Assembly (NCBI RefSeq): GCF_963668385.1
Contig: NZ_OY764327.1
Location: 124,001 to 188,000, forward strand
Reading direction: 5' to 3'
Length of the DNA: 64,000 bases
From: an uncultured Carboxylicivirga sp.
Lineage (GTDB): Bacteria > Bacteroidota > Bacteroidia > Bacteroidales > Marinilabiliaceae
The notes beneath the pieces were generated by a model, which was not told the DNA's origin, searched no databases, and saw only the letters and a list, made by a program, of their open reading frames with translations. The position numbers and the translations under genes were made by a program. Positions 55,163-64,000 of the stretch are shown piece after piece. The first letter of the stretch is position 1; each line of letters opens with the position of its first letter.

Positions 55163-56152
55163 TTAATTATCTTTTTTTGGAGGCTTAGTCCCTGGCTTCG
55201 CAATCGAATCCCTCATGGCAGTATCAGCCTCAATATTTTTATACTTTAAATAATCCATTACACCCAGATTTCCGCTTCTGAAAGCCTCGGCCAATGCCTT
55301 AGGCACATCAGCCTCTGCTTCGATTACTTTCGCACGGGCTTCCTGAGCTTTTGCTTTCATTTCTTGCTCAAGAGCTACTGCCATAGCACGACGCTCTTCT
55401 GCCTTAGCCTGAGCAATATTTTTATCTGCTTCCGCCTGATCAATCTGTAACCCGGCACCTATGTTTTTACCTATATCAATATCGGCAATATCAATCGAAA
55501 GAATTTCGAAAGCAGTACCTGCATCCAATCCTTTTTCCAAAACCACTTTTGAAATAGAATCCGGATTTTCCAGAACAGCCTTGTGCGAAACAGAAGATCC
55601 AATTGAAGATACAATACCTTCACCAACCCTAGCTAAAACAGTTTCTTCACCGGCACCACCAACCAATTGTTTAATACTGGCACGAACAGTTACACGGGCT
55701 TTAGCAATTAACTGAATACCGTCTTTTGCAACAGCTGCCACTGGAGGTGTATCAATTACTTTAGGATTTACTGACATTTGAACAGCTTCAAACACATCGC
55801 GACCTGCAAGATCAATAGCTGTAGCCATCTGAAAATTCAAATCAATATTGGCTTTTGCTGCCGACACCAAAGCATGTACAACATTTTCGATATGTCCACC
55901 GGCTAAAAAATGCGCTTCTAACTCATCGCGCTTTACTTCACGTAAACCAGCTTTAGATGCTTCAATTAATGCACGAACAATAACGCCCGGAGGCACCTTA
56001 CGTATGCGCATCAATACTAGCTGAACAAGAGAAATACGCACCCCCGAAACCAAGGCAGAGAACCATAGTAAAATGGGTACATAATACAAAAACAAGAAGA
56101 CAACAACAACAATAGCCGCTATCAACAATATAGGAGCGAAACCTTCCATCAT
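55163..56152 (-). CDS. floA: Flotillin-like protein FloA
   Basis: The 329-aa protein has an N-terminal hydrophobic hairpin or membrane segment (about 5-40). A SPFH/prohibitin-like domain follows with [47 protein letters not shown] and [22 protein letters not shown] charged alanine-rich coiled coil (about 235-300) and a short lysine/proline tail finish it. This is the DUF4339/YqfA (FloA) family that organises membrane microdomains in bacteria. The length is typical. It begins six bases after the NfeD-like gene, the normal partner of flotillins. It is the last gene of the operon, followed by a clear terminator. Confidence 0.93.
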   Translation of the reverse strand: MMEGFAPILLIAAIVVVVFLFLYYVPILLWFSALVSGVRISLVQLVLMRIRKVPPGVIVRALIEASKAGLREVKRDELEAHFLAGGHIENVVHALVSAAKANIDLNFQMATAIDLAGRDVFEAVQMSVNPKVIDTPPVAAVAKDGIQLIAKARVTVRASIKQLVGGAGEETVLARVGEGIVSSIGSSVSHKAVLENPDSISKVVLEKGLDAGTAFEILSIDIADIDIGKNIGAGLQIDQAEADKNIAQAKAEERRAMAVALEQEMKAKAQEARAKVIEAEADVPKALAEAFRSGNLGVMDYLKYKNIEADTAMRDSIAKPGTKPPKKDN

Positions 56153-56158
56153 ATACGT

Positions 56159-56626
56159 TTATTTTTTAGGTTTTACAATTACGTATGTTTTATATACTTT
56201 TTGAATAATAACTGAAGTATTTTCATCAACAAAATGGCCAGGACAACGCCCTTCAACCAATTCGGAATTAACCATTACTTTACCAATCGGATTTAAACGG
56301 GTAACGGCAACACCTTCATCTCCCTCTTTAATATTCTCTTCTTCTACCGTTTCAATCTTACCTTCTATATTGGAGTTTAACATTAATCTATTCCAGGTTT
56401 TCGACCTGAATGCCATTACCAAAATTACTATTCCCACAGCAAGAGTACTAAGCAAAGCTATATTGCCTTCAGAATTTCCATATTTAATATATACCAGATA
56501 AATACCTCCGGCAGCAAATAAAAAACCTCCTATTCCAGCCACAGTCACTCCTGGGAATACAAAAAATTCGAGCACTAACAAAAACAAGCCCAACAAAATT
56601 ATTAGCACGATTACAGTTAACGACAT
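56159..56626 (-). CDS. NfeD-like membrane protein
   Basis: The 155-aa protein has three or four hydrophobic segments in residues 1-72. A C-terminal OB-fold NfeD domain (about 85-155) includes GDEGVAVTRLNPIGKVMVNSELVEG. This is the short form without a ClpP-class protease domain. Such proteins are almost always encoded next to flotillins and act with them in the membrane. The neighbours confirm this: FloA is six bases downstream and ClpS six bases upstream. Confidence 0.92.
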   Translation of the reverse strand: MSLTVIVLIILLGLFLLVLEFFVFPGVTVAGIGGFLFAAGGIYLVYIKYGNSEGNIALLSTLAVGIVILVMAFRSKTWNRLMLNSNIEGKIETVEEENIKEGDEGVAVTRLNPIGKVMVNSELVEGRCPGHFVDENTSVIIQKVYKTYVIVKPKK

Positions 56627-56632
56627 ATCTAA

Positions 56633-56908
56633 TTAATCAATGGTAACTAAAAGTTTTTCGTGAACCATTTGCTCCTGAACAGGCAGCAATATATCCACTG
56701 AACCCGACATAATATCGCACGAGCCTTTGTAATGAGTAATTAAAGCACACTGCTCGGCCTGCAAAGCATCATGGTCGCACACCTCACACAAAACATCAAT
56801 TACATGATCAAAGGTATTAATATCATCATTATGAAGAGTGAGGGTCCGCTTTTCGCTGTCCCCTCCATTTTTTTCAGGTAGTTTGCTTTTTTTTCCAAAT
56901 GCAACCAT
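56633..56908 (-). CDS. clpS: ATP-dependent Clp protease adaptor ClpS
   Basis: The 91-aa protein has a short lysine-rich N-terminal extension and then the ClpS core. LHNDDINTFDHVI (about 25-37) is the N-degron-binding motif, and CDHDALQAEQCALITHYKGSCDI continues the fold. ClpS delivers proteins with destabilising N-termini to ClpAP. The length is typical. It is placed between the SPOR protein gene and nfeD/floA, six bases from the latter, so quality control and membrane organisation genes share a transcript. Confidence 0.92.
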   Translation of the reverse strand: MVAFGKKSKLPEKNGGDSEKRTLTLHNDDINTFDHVIDVLCEVCDHDALQAEQCALITHYKGSCDIMSGSVDILLPVQEQMVHEKLLVTID

Positions 56909-56959
56909 AGGCCAAATGTTTCTTTAAATTAAAGAGTTTTTTTTATAAAAAACTAATTC

Positions 56960-59425
56960 TTACTTTTTTAATTCATCTGTCAGGTTAGTTTGTTTGCCAT
57001 CTTTAAACACCACTACAAAAGCTCCACTAAAACCAGCATCTCTCACTTTACCCAAGTCCTTATTTGCTTGTTCAAAGCTCGAATATCTGCCTGCAAAATA
57101 TTTAGTAAGATCTCGTGATGGTATCTCTATTTTAGTTATTTCAGGCAACTTACTCAAAGCATCTCCATCAGGTTCGTTTCTAAATACACCAATCTGAATT
57201 CGATATTCATATTTATTGGTAAAAGCAGCTTGCACAATATCAGCAGGTTTTTGAGACACTTTTTCATCCTCCATTCCTTGCAACTCTTGATATGTCTTTT
57301 GAACTTTACCTTTATTATTAACTTTTTCAGGCATCTCTTCTATCTTGCCAATTTGTCCGCCTCCTTCTACATAAGCAAACAACGCTTTTTCCTGCTCCTG
57401 AACACCCGATCTTTTTAAAGCCCCTGACTTTTCAAATTTCTCCATATCGTAACCCAATAATGGATTCAACATTTCGTCAGCATTTTTGAAATAAGTACTG
57501 GCATTCAACTGCAATTGTTCCATATCAGAAAAATCTGCTGTTGGATGAGATTTTACTACACCTTTTACTTTTTCACCATATATCTTATACTTCTGATCTA
57601 GAGATTGATGATATAATTCCAAAGAAATTTCCTTTAATTCCTTTGAGCGATCAATCATTTGTTGAGCTGGTGACTCTTCCTCCTCTTCTTCCTTATTCTT
57701 TTTAAACGGACTTGAAACCACCGGAACTTTTACTGCAGGTTGATCCGAAGCTTCCTCCAATAATTTAGAGGCTTCGAGACTTAATATATTCCCCCATACA
57801 AAAAGAGAATCCGCTTTCTTTAATTTTGCAATTTCTCCTTCGTCAAATAACTGATCATACATCTCATCTAAATCATCCAAATGACGCTGAAATTCTTCAT
57901 CAGTATAATAAGTATATTCTGAAGGTATCAATATCTGTTTCAATTGTTCATCTTGCTTCGATATACGTTTAACCTGATTTGGAGCTAAGTATTTCCCTTG
58001 CTTTACCAATTCCTTAATCCGATTTAACTCAGTATACCTGGCATTGTTTTGCGATTGCTCAATTTTAGCATCCAATCCATACACCTTCTTCTCAAGCAAA
58101 AGAATATCATTTACCAATTGATTACGTTCTTCATCGGAATTAGTACGTGCATATCTTTCGCGTTGACCACGCATCAAATCTGATAAACTATCTTTTTGCT
58201 CACTCATCTTTTGACTTTCGACAAAATACGCCAAAGCCTCCTGACTATTAAAATGATCCTTATTGGTATACACCAAGGTATCAGCAACAATAAAACGAAA
58301 CTCTTCTTTCTTTTGCTGTTGAACAGCGTCACCATTACGTCGTTTATTGGCAGCTAAATCAGCTCCAGCCTGAGAAAGAGGCAAGGATGCAACTTCTTTA
58401 ACCACATTCATATCTGTTACCAAATTTTTTACAACGCGATTATTCCATTCAATTTCATAAACAATCACAGTACTATCACAGGTTTCGCGATTAGAGGCAA
58501 ACCATCCTTTTCCATTAAATTCATCTGTTACAAACAGAAAATCGTCTTTAGGTGAATTAAAAGGTATGCCCATATTAACAGGTTCTGAAAAAGTTTTACT
58601 TTCCGAATCGTAAGTTGTTTTATAAATATCAAAACCTCCCATCCCTCCATCACGTTTAGATGAAAAAAACAAAGTTTGACCATCAATCAATAAATAAGGA
58701 TACATATCATCCCATTCCGAATTTAACTCTGTTAAAGCTTTACTTTCACTCCAACCATCAAGTAATTTCTCCATTTTATAAAGATCCCTATTACCCGCCT
58801 CGTTTACCAAAGCAAAATAAACCTGATCTCCCCTTTCTGTCAGATATAAAATTCCATCCGGATCAACACCCGATTCAAAAAAGTCGTTATTACGCATTAT
58901 CTGTCCAACATCTTTTACTGGGTGGTAATGATTTATAAAGTCTTTTTTATCAACAGTATCTCTTGCTAAAACATTCAGATTGTAAACTTTTGTAGAATAA
59001 TCCAACCCTACTTTACACTGAGCTATGTATGATTCTGCCTTTTCGTTTCTGATATCAGAAGATGAAGCATATTTAAGAAAACGACTATAATTAGATATAG
59101 CTTCTTCGAAATGATAATTTAACTGATATGCCCGACCTAAATAATAATAAGCATCGCGGCTCACACCTTTTACTGCCGCAAACTTCAGGCGTCGGACTGC
59201 TTCTGAAATATTCTGATTATTCTGTATTAAACAAATACCATAATAGTAGTTGTACTTGGGTTCGCGATCATACTTCGACAACAAATAACCATATGCCTCC
59301 TGAGCCTCTTTATAATCCCCATTTTTAAAAATCTCATATGCCTGCTTTGACGAATAAGTTTCCTGAGCATTTAACTGAACAAAGGCAAATGCAGCTAAAA
59401 TCAAAACAATGTACTTAATTTTCAT
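56960..59425 (-). CDS. TPR/PD40/SPOR-domain envelope protein
   Basis: The start is placed at the ATG at 59423-59425, which gives a clear signal peptide (MKIKYIVLILAAFAF...NAQ) and 821 aa. A reading from 59548 adds 41 residues with no signal character. After the signal come TPR repeats (about 20-165) and WD40-like PD40 beta-propeller repeats (about 195-330, with TLFFSSKRDGGMGGFDIY). A long charged coiled-coil region (about 370-690) and a C-terminal SPOR-like domain (about 735-815, YRIQIGVFRNEPDG) follow. SPOR domains bind denuded peptidoglycan, so it may act in the cell envelope or in gliding/T9SS-related structures, as related TPR-PD40 proteins do. It is the first gene of the clpS-nfeD-floA operon, 51 bases upstream of clpS. 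Confidence 0.82.
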   Translation of the reverse strand: MKIKYIVLILAAFAFVQLNAQETYSSKQAYEIFKNGDYKEAQEAYGYLLSKYDREPKYNYYYGICLIQNNQNISEAVRRLKFAAVKGVSRDAYYYLGRAYQLNYHFEEAISNYSRFLKYASSSDIRNEKAESYIAQCKVGLDYSTKVYNLNVLARDTVDKKDFINHYHPVKDVGQIMRNNDFFESGVDPDGILYLTERGDQVYFALVNEAGNRDLYKMEKLLDGWSESKALTELNSEWDDMYPYLLIDGQTLFFSSKRDGGMGGFDIYKTTYDSESKTFSEPVNMGIPFNSPKDDFLFVTDEFNGKGWFASNRETCDSTVIVYEIEWNNRVVKNLVTDMNVVKEVASLPLSQAGADLAANKRRNGDAVQQQKKEEFRFIVADTLVYTNKDHFNSQEALAYFVESQKMSEQKDSLSDLMRGQRERYARTNSDEERNQLVNDILLLEKKVYGLDAKIEQSQNNARYTELNRIKELVKQGKYLAPNQVKRISKQDEQLKQILIPSEYTYYTDEEFQRHLDDLDEMYDQLFDEGEIAKLKKADSLFVWGNILSLEASKLLEEASDQPAVKVPVVSSPFKKNKEEEEEESPAQQMIDRSKELKEISLELYHQSLDQKYKIYGEKVKGVVKSHPTADFSDMEQLQLNASTYFKNADEMLNPLLGYDMEKFEKSGALKRSGVQEQEKALFAYVEGGGQIGKIEEMPEKVNNKGKVQKTYQELQGMEDEKVSQKPADIVQAAFTNKYEYRIQIGVFRNEPDGDALSKLPEITKIEIPSRDLTKYFAGRYSSFEQANKDLGKVRDAGFSGAFVVVFKDGKQTNLTDELKK

Positions 59426-59694
59426 ACGCTTCAAAATCATATTTTCTGGAATTGGCAGCTTCAAAATTAAACAAACCAAACGATTTTGTGGCCTGCTTAT
59501 CACAATAACTCCATTAATATAAAAAGATATTCGACAAATTACCTTCAATGAACACTATACAATATAAAGATATAACATTACATTCATCATTACACATATT
59601 TTACTGAACCATTGCATGTTAATAACTTTTGAACCAAGACTATGCATAATCGTTGTATATTAAATATATTTGTAACCATTAAATTTCAATTGCT
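59426..59694. other. Divergent gap before bcp
   Basis: The 269 bases separate the SPOR protein gene from bcp. TATATTTG at 59665-59672 matches the -7 consensus for bcp-recA but is only about 22 bases before the start and lacks a -33 element. I see nothing else. Confidence 0.35.
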
Positions 59695-60159
59695 ATGTCA
59701 GCATTAAAAGAAGGAGATAAAGCACCTGCTTTCAAAGGGCTTAATCAAGATAACGAAACAATAAGTCTGGATGATCTTAAAGGTAAAAAAGTAATATTGT
59801 ATTTTTACCCCAAAGACAACACACCAGGATGCACAGCCGAATCGTGCAACTTAAGCGAAAACTACGATGATTTAACAAATAAAGGATTTGAAGTTATAGG
59901 TGTTAGTCCCGACAGTATTACATCGCATCAAAAGTTTATAGCCAAACACAATCTGAGATTTAACCTCATTGCCGATACAGAAAAAGAAATACTTGAAATG
60001 TATAACGCATGGGGAGAAAAGAAACTCTATGGTAAAACTTACATGGGCGTTTTACGCAAAACATACATTATCGACGAAGAAGGAACCATTACTAAGATTT
60101 TTGAGAAAGTTAAAACAAAGGATCACACCAATCAGATTATAACCGAGCTTAATCTTTAA
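59695..60159 (+). CDS. bcp: Thioredoxin-dependent thiol peroxidase (Bcp/PrxQ)
   Basis: The 154-aa cytoplasmic peroxiredoxin reduces hydrogen peroxide and organic hydroperoxides. The core motif is YPKDNTPGCTAESC, with peroxidatic Cys46 and resolving Cys51, the PrxQ arrangement with five residues between. GVSPDS and the C-terminal GKTYMGVLRKTYIID follow the family. The length is normal. It lies 46 bases before recA on the same strand and may be co-transcribed. Confidence 0.95.
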   Translation: MSALKEGDKAPAFKGLNQDNETISLDDLKGKKVILYFYPKDNTPGCTAESCNLSENYDDLTNKGFEVIGVSPDSITSHQKFIAKHNLRFNLIADTEKEILEMYNAWGEKKLYGKTYMGVLRKTYIIDEEGTITKIFEKVKTKDHTNQIITELNL

Positions 60160-60205
60160 AATGGCTACCTCAACAACTTGAAGAAAATAGCATAAAACAA
60201 TAAAA

Positions 60206-61234
60206 ATGGCAGAAAAAGAGAAAAAAGAGAAGAAAGAAAATAAAGTAAACCAGGAAAAACTGAAAGCTCTTCAGTTAACCATGGACAAAATTGATAAAAC
60301 CTATGGTAAAGGTACTATCATGAAAATGGACGACGAGTCCGTTGAAGATATTCCCGTTATTCCATCAGGTTCAATCGCTCTTAACCTTGCTTTGGGCGTT
60401 GGTGGTTTACCTCGTGGAAGAATTATTGAAATTTACGGACCTGAATCATCCGGTAAAACCACTCTTGCCATCCATGCCATTGCTGAAGCTCAAAAACAAG
60501 GTGGTATTGCAGCATTTATTGATGCAGAACACGCTTTTGACCGTTTTTATGCTGAAAAACTAGGAGTTGACCTAGAAAACCTGTTAATATCTCAGCCTGA
60601 CAATGGAGAACAAGCTTTGGAGATTGCCGATCAACTGATTCGATCTTCTGCCATTGACATTATTGTTATTGACTCCGTTGCTGCATTAACACCTAAAGCT
60701 GAGATAGAAGGCGATATGGGAGACTCAAGAATGGGATTACAAGCACGCTTAATGTCACAAGCTTTACGTAAACTCACTTCTACCATCAATAAAACCAACA
60801 CTACTTGTATTTTCATTAACCAGTTGCGCGAAAAAATCGGAGTAATGTTTGGTAACCCTGAAACAACAACCGGAGGTAATGCATTGAAATTTTATGCTTC
60901 GGTTCGTTTAGACATTCGACGAGTTACTCAAATTAAAGATGGTGAAAATGTAGTTGGTAGCTTAACCCGTGTTAAAGTTGTTAAAAACAAAGTTGCACCA
61001 CCATTCCGTAAAGCAGAATTCGAAATTCGTTATGGAGAAGGAATCTCACGTGTTGGAGAAATACTTGACATGGGCGTTGAGTTAGAAATTGTGAAGAAAA
61101 GTGGTTCGTGGTTTAGCTACGGAGAAACAAGACTTGGTCAGGGACGCGAAGCCGTAAAAGAGGTTATTAAAGACAACCCTGAATTAGCAGAGGAACTGGA
61201 AACAAAAATTATGGATGCTATAAAAGCTAAATAA
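60206..61234 (+). CDS. recA: Recombinase RecA
   Basis: The 342-aa protein catalyses homologous strand exchange and LexA-type co-proteolysis. The N-terminus is lysine-rich. Walker A is GPESSGKT (78-85), and [36 protein letters not shown] covers the L2 and adjacent core region. The C-terminal domain ends in DAIKAK, with a short tail. The whole protein is intact. It is followed by a strong terminator. RecA is a good marker for placing the organism. Confidence 0.98.
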   Translation: MAEKEKKEKKENKVNQEKLKALQLTMDKIDKTYGKGTIMKMDDESVEDIPVIPSGSIALNLALGVGGLPRGRIIEIYGPESSGKTTLAIHAIAEAQKQGGIAAFIDAEHAFDRFYAEKLGVDLENLLISQPDNGEQALEIADQLIRSSAIDIIVIDSVAALTPKAEIEGDMGDSRMGLQARLMSQALRKLTSTINKTNTTCIFINQLREKIGVMFGNPETTTGGNALKFYASVRLDIRRVTQIKDGENVVGSLTRVKVVKNKVAPPFRKAEFEIRYGEGISRVGEILDMGVELEIVKKSGSWFSYGETRLGQGREAVKEVIKDNPELAEELETKIMDAIKAK

Positions 61235-61251
61235 CGACACCTATTCAAAGC

Positions 61252-61293
61252 AAAAAAACGGATCTCTCAACAGGAAGATCCGTTTTTTTATTC
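61252..61293. terminator. Bidirectional terminator after recA
   Basis: CGGATCT and AGATCCG form a stem with A runs before and T runs after. It serves recA on the plus strand and the small secreted-protein gene on the minus strand. Confidence 0.88.
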
Positions 61294-61302
61294 AATTTTT
61301 TT

Positions 61303-61797
61303 CTATTCTTGCAAATAAGCCGAAAGCGTTCCCGCATCAATAAGCTCCTTCACATTCTTCAACTCCTTGGTAAGCTTAATTTTATTAACCGGGTTTTCGC
61401 AAAAATCAATAACCCCTTTCAAAGCTTTTTGAACCAATTCATCTGTACTCATTTCACCTTCATTTTCTATATATCTTAAAGCATAATAGGCAAAATACAA
61501 ATCAGTAAGCTCCTGCCTTTCTTCTGTCACCTCTTTTATTTTTTCACTTACAATAGGCTCAGTAAACATACCCCCCACCCATTTTATAACAAAATCAGTT
61601 GCCAAAATACGCTGGTCATCATTTTTATTATAACGAGCTGCCACTAAATAGTAACAACACTCCAACACATCATCTTCTGCCTTTTGCAGCTGATCCATAT
61701 TATTAAGTTCAATTTCATTCAGGTAAGAAAAATCCTGCGAATACAGTCCCGATGCCATTAATAAAGCAATCATTGTTATCATCAGATGTTTCATCAT
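61303..61797 (-). CDS. Small secreted protein of unknown function
   Basis: The 164-aa protein has a signal peptide (MKHLMITMIALLMASGLYSQ). The mature part is acidic and predicted helical, with ECCYYLVAARYNKNDDQRILATDF in the middle. I do not recognise a family with certainty; it resembles short periplasmic helical proteins of Bacteroidota. It stands alone, convergent with recA. The 199 bases upstream are AT-rich without a clear promoter. Confidence 0.75.
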   Translation of the reverse strand: MMKHLMITMIALLMASGLYSQDFSYLNEIELNNMDQLQKAEDDVLECCYYLVAARYNKNDDQRILATDFVIKWVGGMFTEPIVSEKIKEVTEERQELTDLYFAYYALRYIENEGEMSTDELVQKALKGVIDFCENPVNKIKLTKELKNVKELIDAGTLSAYLQE

Positions 61798-61996
61798 TTT
61801 CGTTTTTAATTATCACTTTCTGTAAAGTGTTAATAATTACGGTTAAACACCTGAATGTTACATTTCTTTTGACAAACAAAGAGTATCTATACACTAAATT
61901 ACTGAACTTAAAGACAAAACAAAACTCACACAACTACTAAAACACAGATTTACAACACTTAATCAACGTGCCAATTTTAAGGTTTCTAATAGCATT

Positions 61997-62440
61997 TTAT
62001 AAGCTTTTCGAAAGTGGTATTATAAATAATGTATACACATAACAACCAACACAAAAATTCAAAAAACACTCAACCGATGCAAACACTATCAACACAAAAG
62101 CCAAGCTATTAGCTACCACTCCAGCTCCGACCAAAGACAATACCAACACAGCAAAACTGAATATCATACCCAAGCGAGCTGCAAACACTTTTGGAGCCTT
62201 ATCAATGCGTGGTGTATTTGAATAATATTTAAGTGCCAACTTCTTTGATAAGCTTCCAATCAAACTATACTTGCCTGAGGTAAATCCTCGCAAAAGAAAA
62301 TCAACGAATAAAAATGCAGGTATCACCCACAACTTTGTAACTAAAAAAGTCAATAACAAACCAACAACCATCAAGGCTGAAATTCGCGGTTGCGCTTCTA
62401 AAATTCTTTCTGGCGACACAGGACAAACCAAACTCTTCAT
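61997..62440 (-). CDS. DUF4395 membrane protein
   Basis: The 147-aa protein has hydrophobic segments at about 22-50 and 90-140. The family features are the N-terminal CPVSPERI, the FLRGFTSGKYSLIGSL-like segment and the C-terminal FCVGCYVY cysteines. DUF4395 proteins are small inner-membrane proteins with paired cysteines, often linked with thioredoxin-like or sulfur genes; the function is not established. A purine-rich ribosome site (AGGAGAAGG) and a -7 box precede it. Confidence 0.8.
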   Translation of the reverse strand: MKSLVCPVSPERILEAQPRISALMVVGLLLTFLVTKLWVIPAFLFVDFLLRGFTSGKYSLIGSLSKKLALKYYSNTPRIDKAPKVFAARLGMIFSFAVLVLSLVGAGVVANSLAFVLIVFASVECFLNFCVGCYVYTLFIIPLSKSL

Positions 62441-62480
62441 AATCCTTCTCCTTTTTATTTATTATTAATCCTTTATGCTA

Positions 62481-62488
62481 CAAAACTA
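62481..62488 (-). promoter_or_regulatory. -7 box (TAGTTTTG) of the DUF4395 gene
   Basis: The minus strand reads TAGTTTTG, 40 bases before the ATG, matching TANNTTTG. There is no clear -33 TTTG. The rest of the 285-base gap to the next gene shows no other feature. Confidence 0.4.
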
Positions 62489-62725
62489 AATAAGCTTACT
62501 ATATTATCCTACTATATTTATATTTTTAATCATACTAAAATGATATAAAAATACCATATCCCTTACTTTATAAGTACTTTGCTTTTCCTTCTTTTTTTAT
62601 ATCCTTTTGTGTTATTAAATCTAACATACCTAATAAATCACACATTTCACAAAACAAACCTTTACCATTTCAGTTAATGTATCAGGCGATAGTTTTATAT
62701 ATTTAGCCTTTGATAATACATAACC

Positions 62726-63889
62726 ATGAAAGCAGCCGGATTTATTCTATTTATAAGCATCATTTTAGGAGTACATTTTCTTGTTAATTTTTACATCTAC
62801 ACTAGAGGTGTGCAATGGTTGAGCAACACGCCAGCCTTAAAAAATGCATTTAGAATTACGATACTCATCTTATTTATTTCTTATCCGGCAGGTCGCTTCC
62901 TTGAAAAAATATGGTATGCACCTCCATCAACAACACTACATTGGATAGGAGCCTTTTGGTTTGCAGGTATGTTGTACTTCACTTTAAGCTTGCTGTCTGT
63001 TGACATAATACGCATCATCAACTATTTTTTTCATTTTCTGCCCGAAAAAGGAACGGAAGCTTATCAAAAACTCAAATTTGTTACCGGAACCCTTATAACA
63101 GCAGGCGTACTATTAACCATGCTTATCGGATTTTTGAATGCGTGGCATCCTAAAATCAACCAAAGAACCATTACCATACACAAAAATGCCGGCAATATTA
63201 AATCACTTAAAATAGTAGCTGCATCCGACATTCACTTGGGCACTATCATAGGCCCACGCAAAACAAATAAACTGGTCGAAACCGTTAACAACCTTCATCC
63301 CGACATTATATTATTTGCTGGTGATGTAGTTGACGAAGATATCCAGCCTGTTATCAAACAAAATTTGGGAGAAAGCCTTAAAAAGCTAAAAGCACCCTAT
63401 GGAGTTTATGCATCAACAGGAAATCATGAGTACATTGGGGGAGTTGAAAGAGCCGTTGAATACTTGAATACTCATGGCATTACAGTATTGCGCGACTCTT
63501 GTTTAACCATAAACAGCTCCTTTGTTATTGCAGCCCGTGAGGATAAAGATAAAAACAGAACACCCAAACACCGCAAGAGTATTGAAGAGTTATTATACAA
63601 TATCGATCAGTCAAAACCAATTATAATGCTCGATCACCAACCCTATCATTTAGACGAAGCGCAAAAAGCGGGTGTCGACCTACAAATATCGGGACATACA
63701 CATCACGGACAACTATGGCCATTTGGATACATAACAGAGAAGATTTTTGAAGTTAGCCGGGGTTACAAACAAAAAGGAGATAGCCATTTTATAGTAAGTA
63801 CAGGCTTTGGCACATGGGGACCTCCCATCAGAACCGGCAATCGACCCGAAATACTAGAGATTACCTTAAATTTCGAAAGCAACCAATAA
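62726..63889 (+). CDS. Membrane-bound metallophosphoesterase (YkuE-like)
   Basis: The 387-aa protein has about four membrane segments in residues 1-140 and then a calcineurin-like phosphoesterase domain. The metal and active-site residues are Asp168 and His170 (SDIHLG), Asp200 (FAGDVVDED), Asn233 and His234 (GNHEY), His304 (LDHQPYH), and His324 and His326 (SGHTHHGQ). All motifs of the family are present. Relatives act on UDP-diacylglucosamine or other lipid phosphates, but the substrate here is unknown. It is a lone gene with its own terminator. Confidence 0.9.
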   Translation: MKAAGFILFISIILGVHFLVNFYIYTRGVQWLSNTPALKNAFRITILILFISYPAGRFLEKIWYAPPSTTLHWIGAFWFAGMLYFTLSLLSVDIIRIINYFFHFLPEKGTEAYQKLKFVTGTLITAGVLLTMLIGFLNAWHPKINQRTITIHKNAGNIKSLKIVAASDIHLGTIIGPRKTNKLVETVNNLHPDIILFAGDVVDEDIQPVIKQNLGESLKKLKAPYGVYASTGNHEYIGGVERAVEYLNTHGITVLRDSCLTINSSFVIAAREDKDKNRTPKHRKSIEELLYNIDQSKPIIMLDHQPYHLDEAQKAGVDLQISGHTHHGQLWPFGYITEKIFEVSRGYKQKGDSHFIVSTGFGTWGPPIRTGNRPEILEITLNFESNQ

Positions 63890-63907
63890 TTACTCATCAA
63901 CTAACTG

Positions 63908-63955
63908 AAAAATAGCAATGCACAAGAGCGTAACTTCATCTAACATTGCTATTTT
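63908..63955 (+). terminator. Probable terminator of the metallophosphoesterase gene
   Basis: AAAATAGCAATG and CATTGCTATTTT form a 12-base stem with a loop of about 23 bases, just after the stop codon. The long loop makes it weaker than the others. Confidence 0.55.
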
Positions 63956-64000
63956 AAAAGTTAATTAATTCCAAAAAATCAATAAGTTCCGTCACAATAC

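Noticed and set aside
59426-59548. 41-residue N-terminal extension of the SPOR-domain protein
   Set aside because: The extension is not signal-like, and a standard signal peptide begins at the ATG at 59425.

Overview
The window looks like a chromosomal piece of an AT-rich Bacteroidota. Marinilabiliales-like marine or anaerobic relatives are my guess, not something I could test. The evidence is a SusC/SusD pair with an ECF sigma/FecR pair, type IX secretion (T9SS) C-terminal sorting domains, many lipoprotein signal peptides, and promoters of the Bacteroidota form TTTG-N19-TANNTTTG. No insertion sequence, phage gene or CRISPR array was seen.

Region 1 (1-22297, all minus strand) is a polysaccharide utilisation locus (PUL). 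In transcription order it runs: ECF sigma factor, FecR anti-sigma factor, SusC, SusD, GH106 rhamnosidase, GH3 glycosidase, ceramidase-fold hydrolase, alpha/beta hydrolase, type-B carboxylesterase, MBL-fold hydrolase, GH78 rhamnosidase, S1 sulfatase, and the first 28 codons of a Tat-exported protein that runs off the window. SusC carries an N-terminal STN domain, which fits control by the adjacent FecR/sigma pair. Two rhamnosidase families, a sulfatase and several esterase-like enzymes point to a rhamnose-containing, esterified and probably sulfated glycan. A small antisense RNA may lie across the SusC leader.

Region 2 (22613-54591) is the most unusual part: a four-gene cassette of about 15.5 kb present twice in tandem. 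Each copy has three minus-strand genes for T9SS-secreted proteins (a 1139-aa cleaved-adhesin protein, a 1025-aa trypsin-like protease, a giant 2224/2223-aa multidomain protein). A membrane-anchored TPR/HTH regulator is transcribed divergently from them. The copies have nearly the same protein lengths, the same -7 promoter box, a covarying intercistronic hairpin and the same terminator. The 3' ends of the giant genes are almost identical in DNA while the rest has diverged, which suggests gene conversion. A DUF6266 gene sits between the copies. The layout resembles a gingipain/haemagglutinin-type protease-adhesin system split over separate genes.

Region 3 (54606-64000) is housekeeping: a tRNA operon (Ser-GCT and two identical Pro-TGG), a minus-strand operon (TPR/PD40/SPOR envelope protein, clpS, NfeD-like, floA), bcp-recA on the plus strand, a small secreted unknown, a DUF4395 membrane protein and a membrane metallophosphoesterase.
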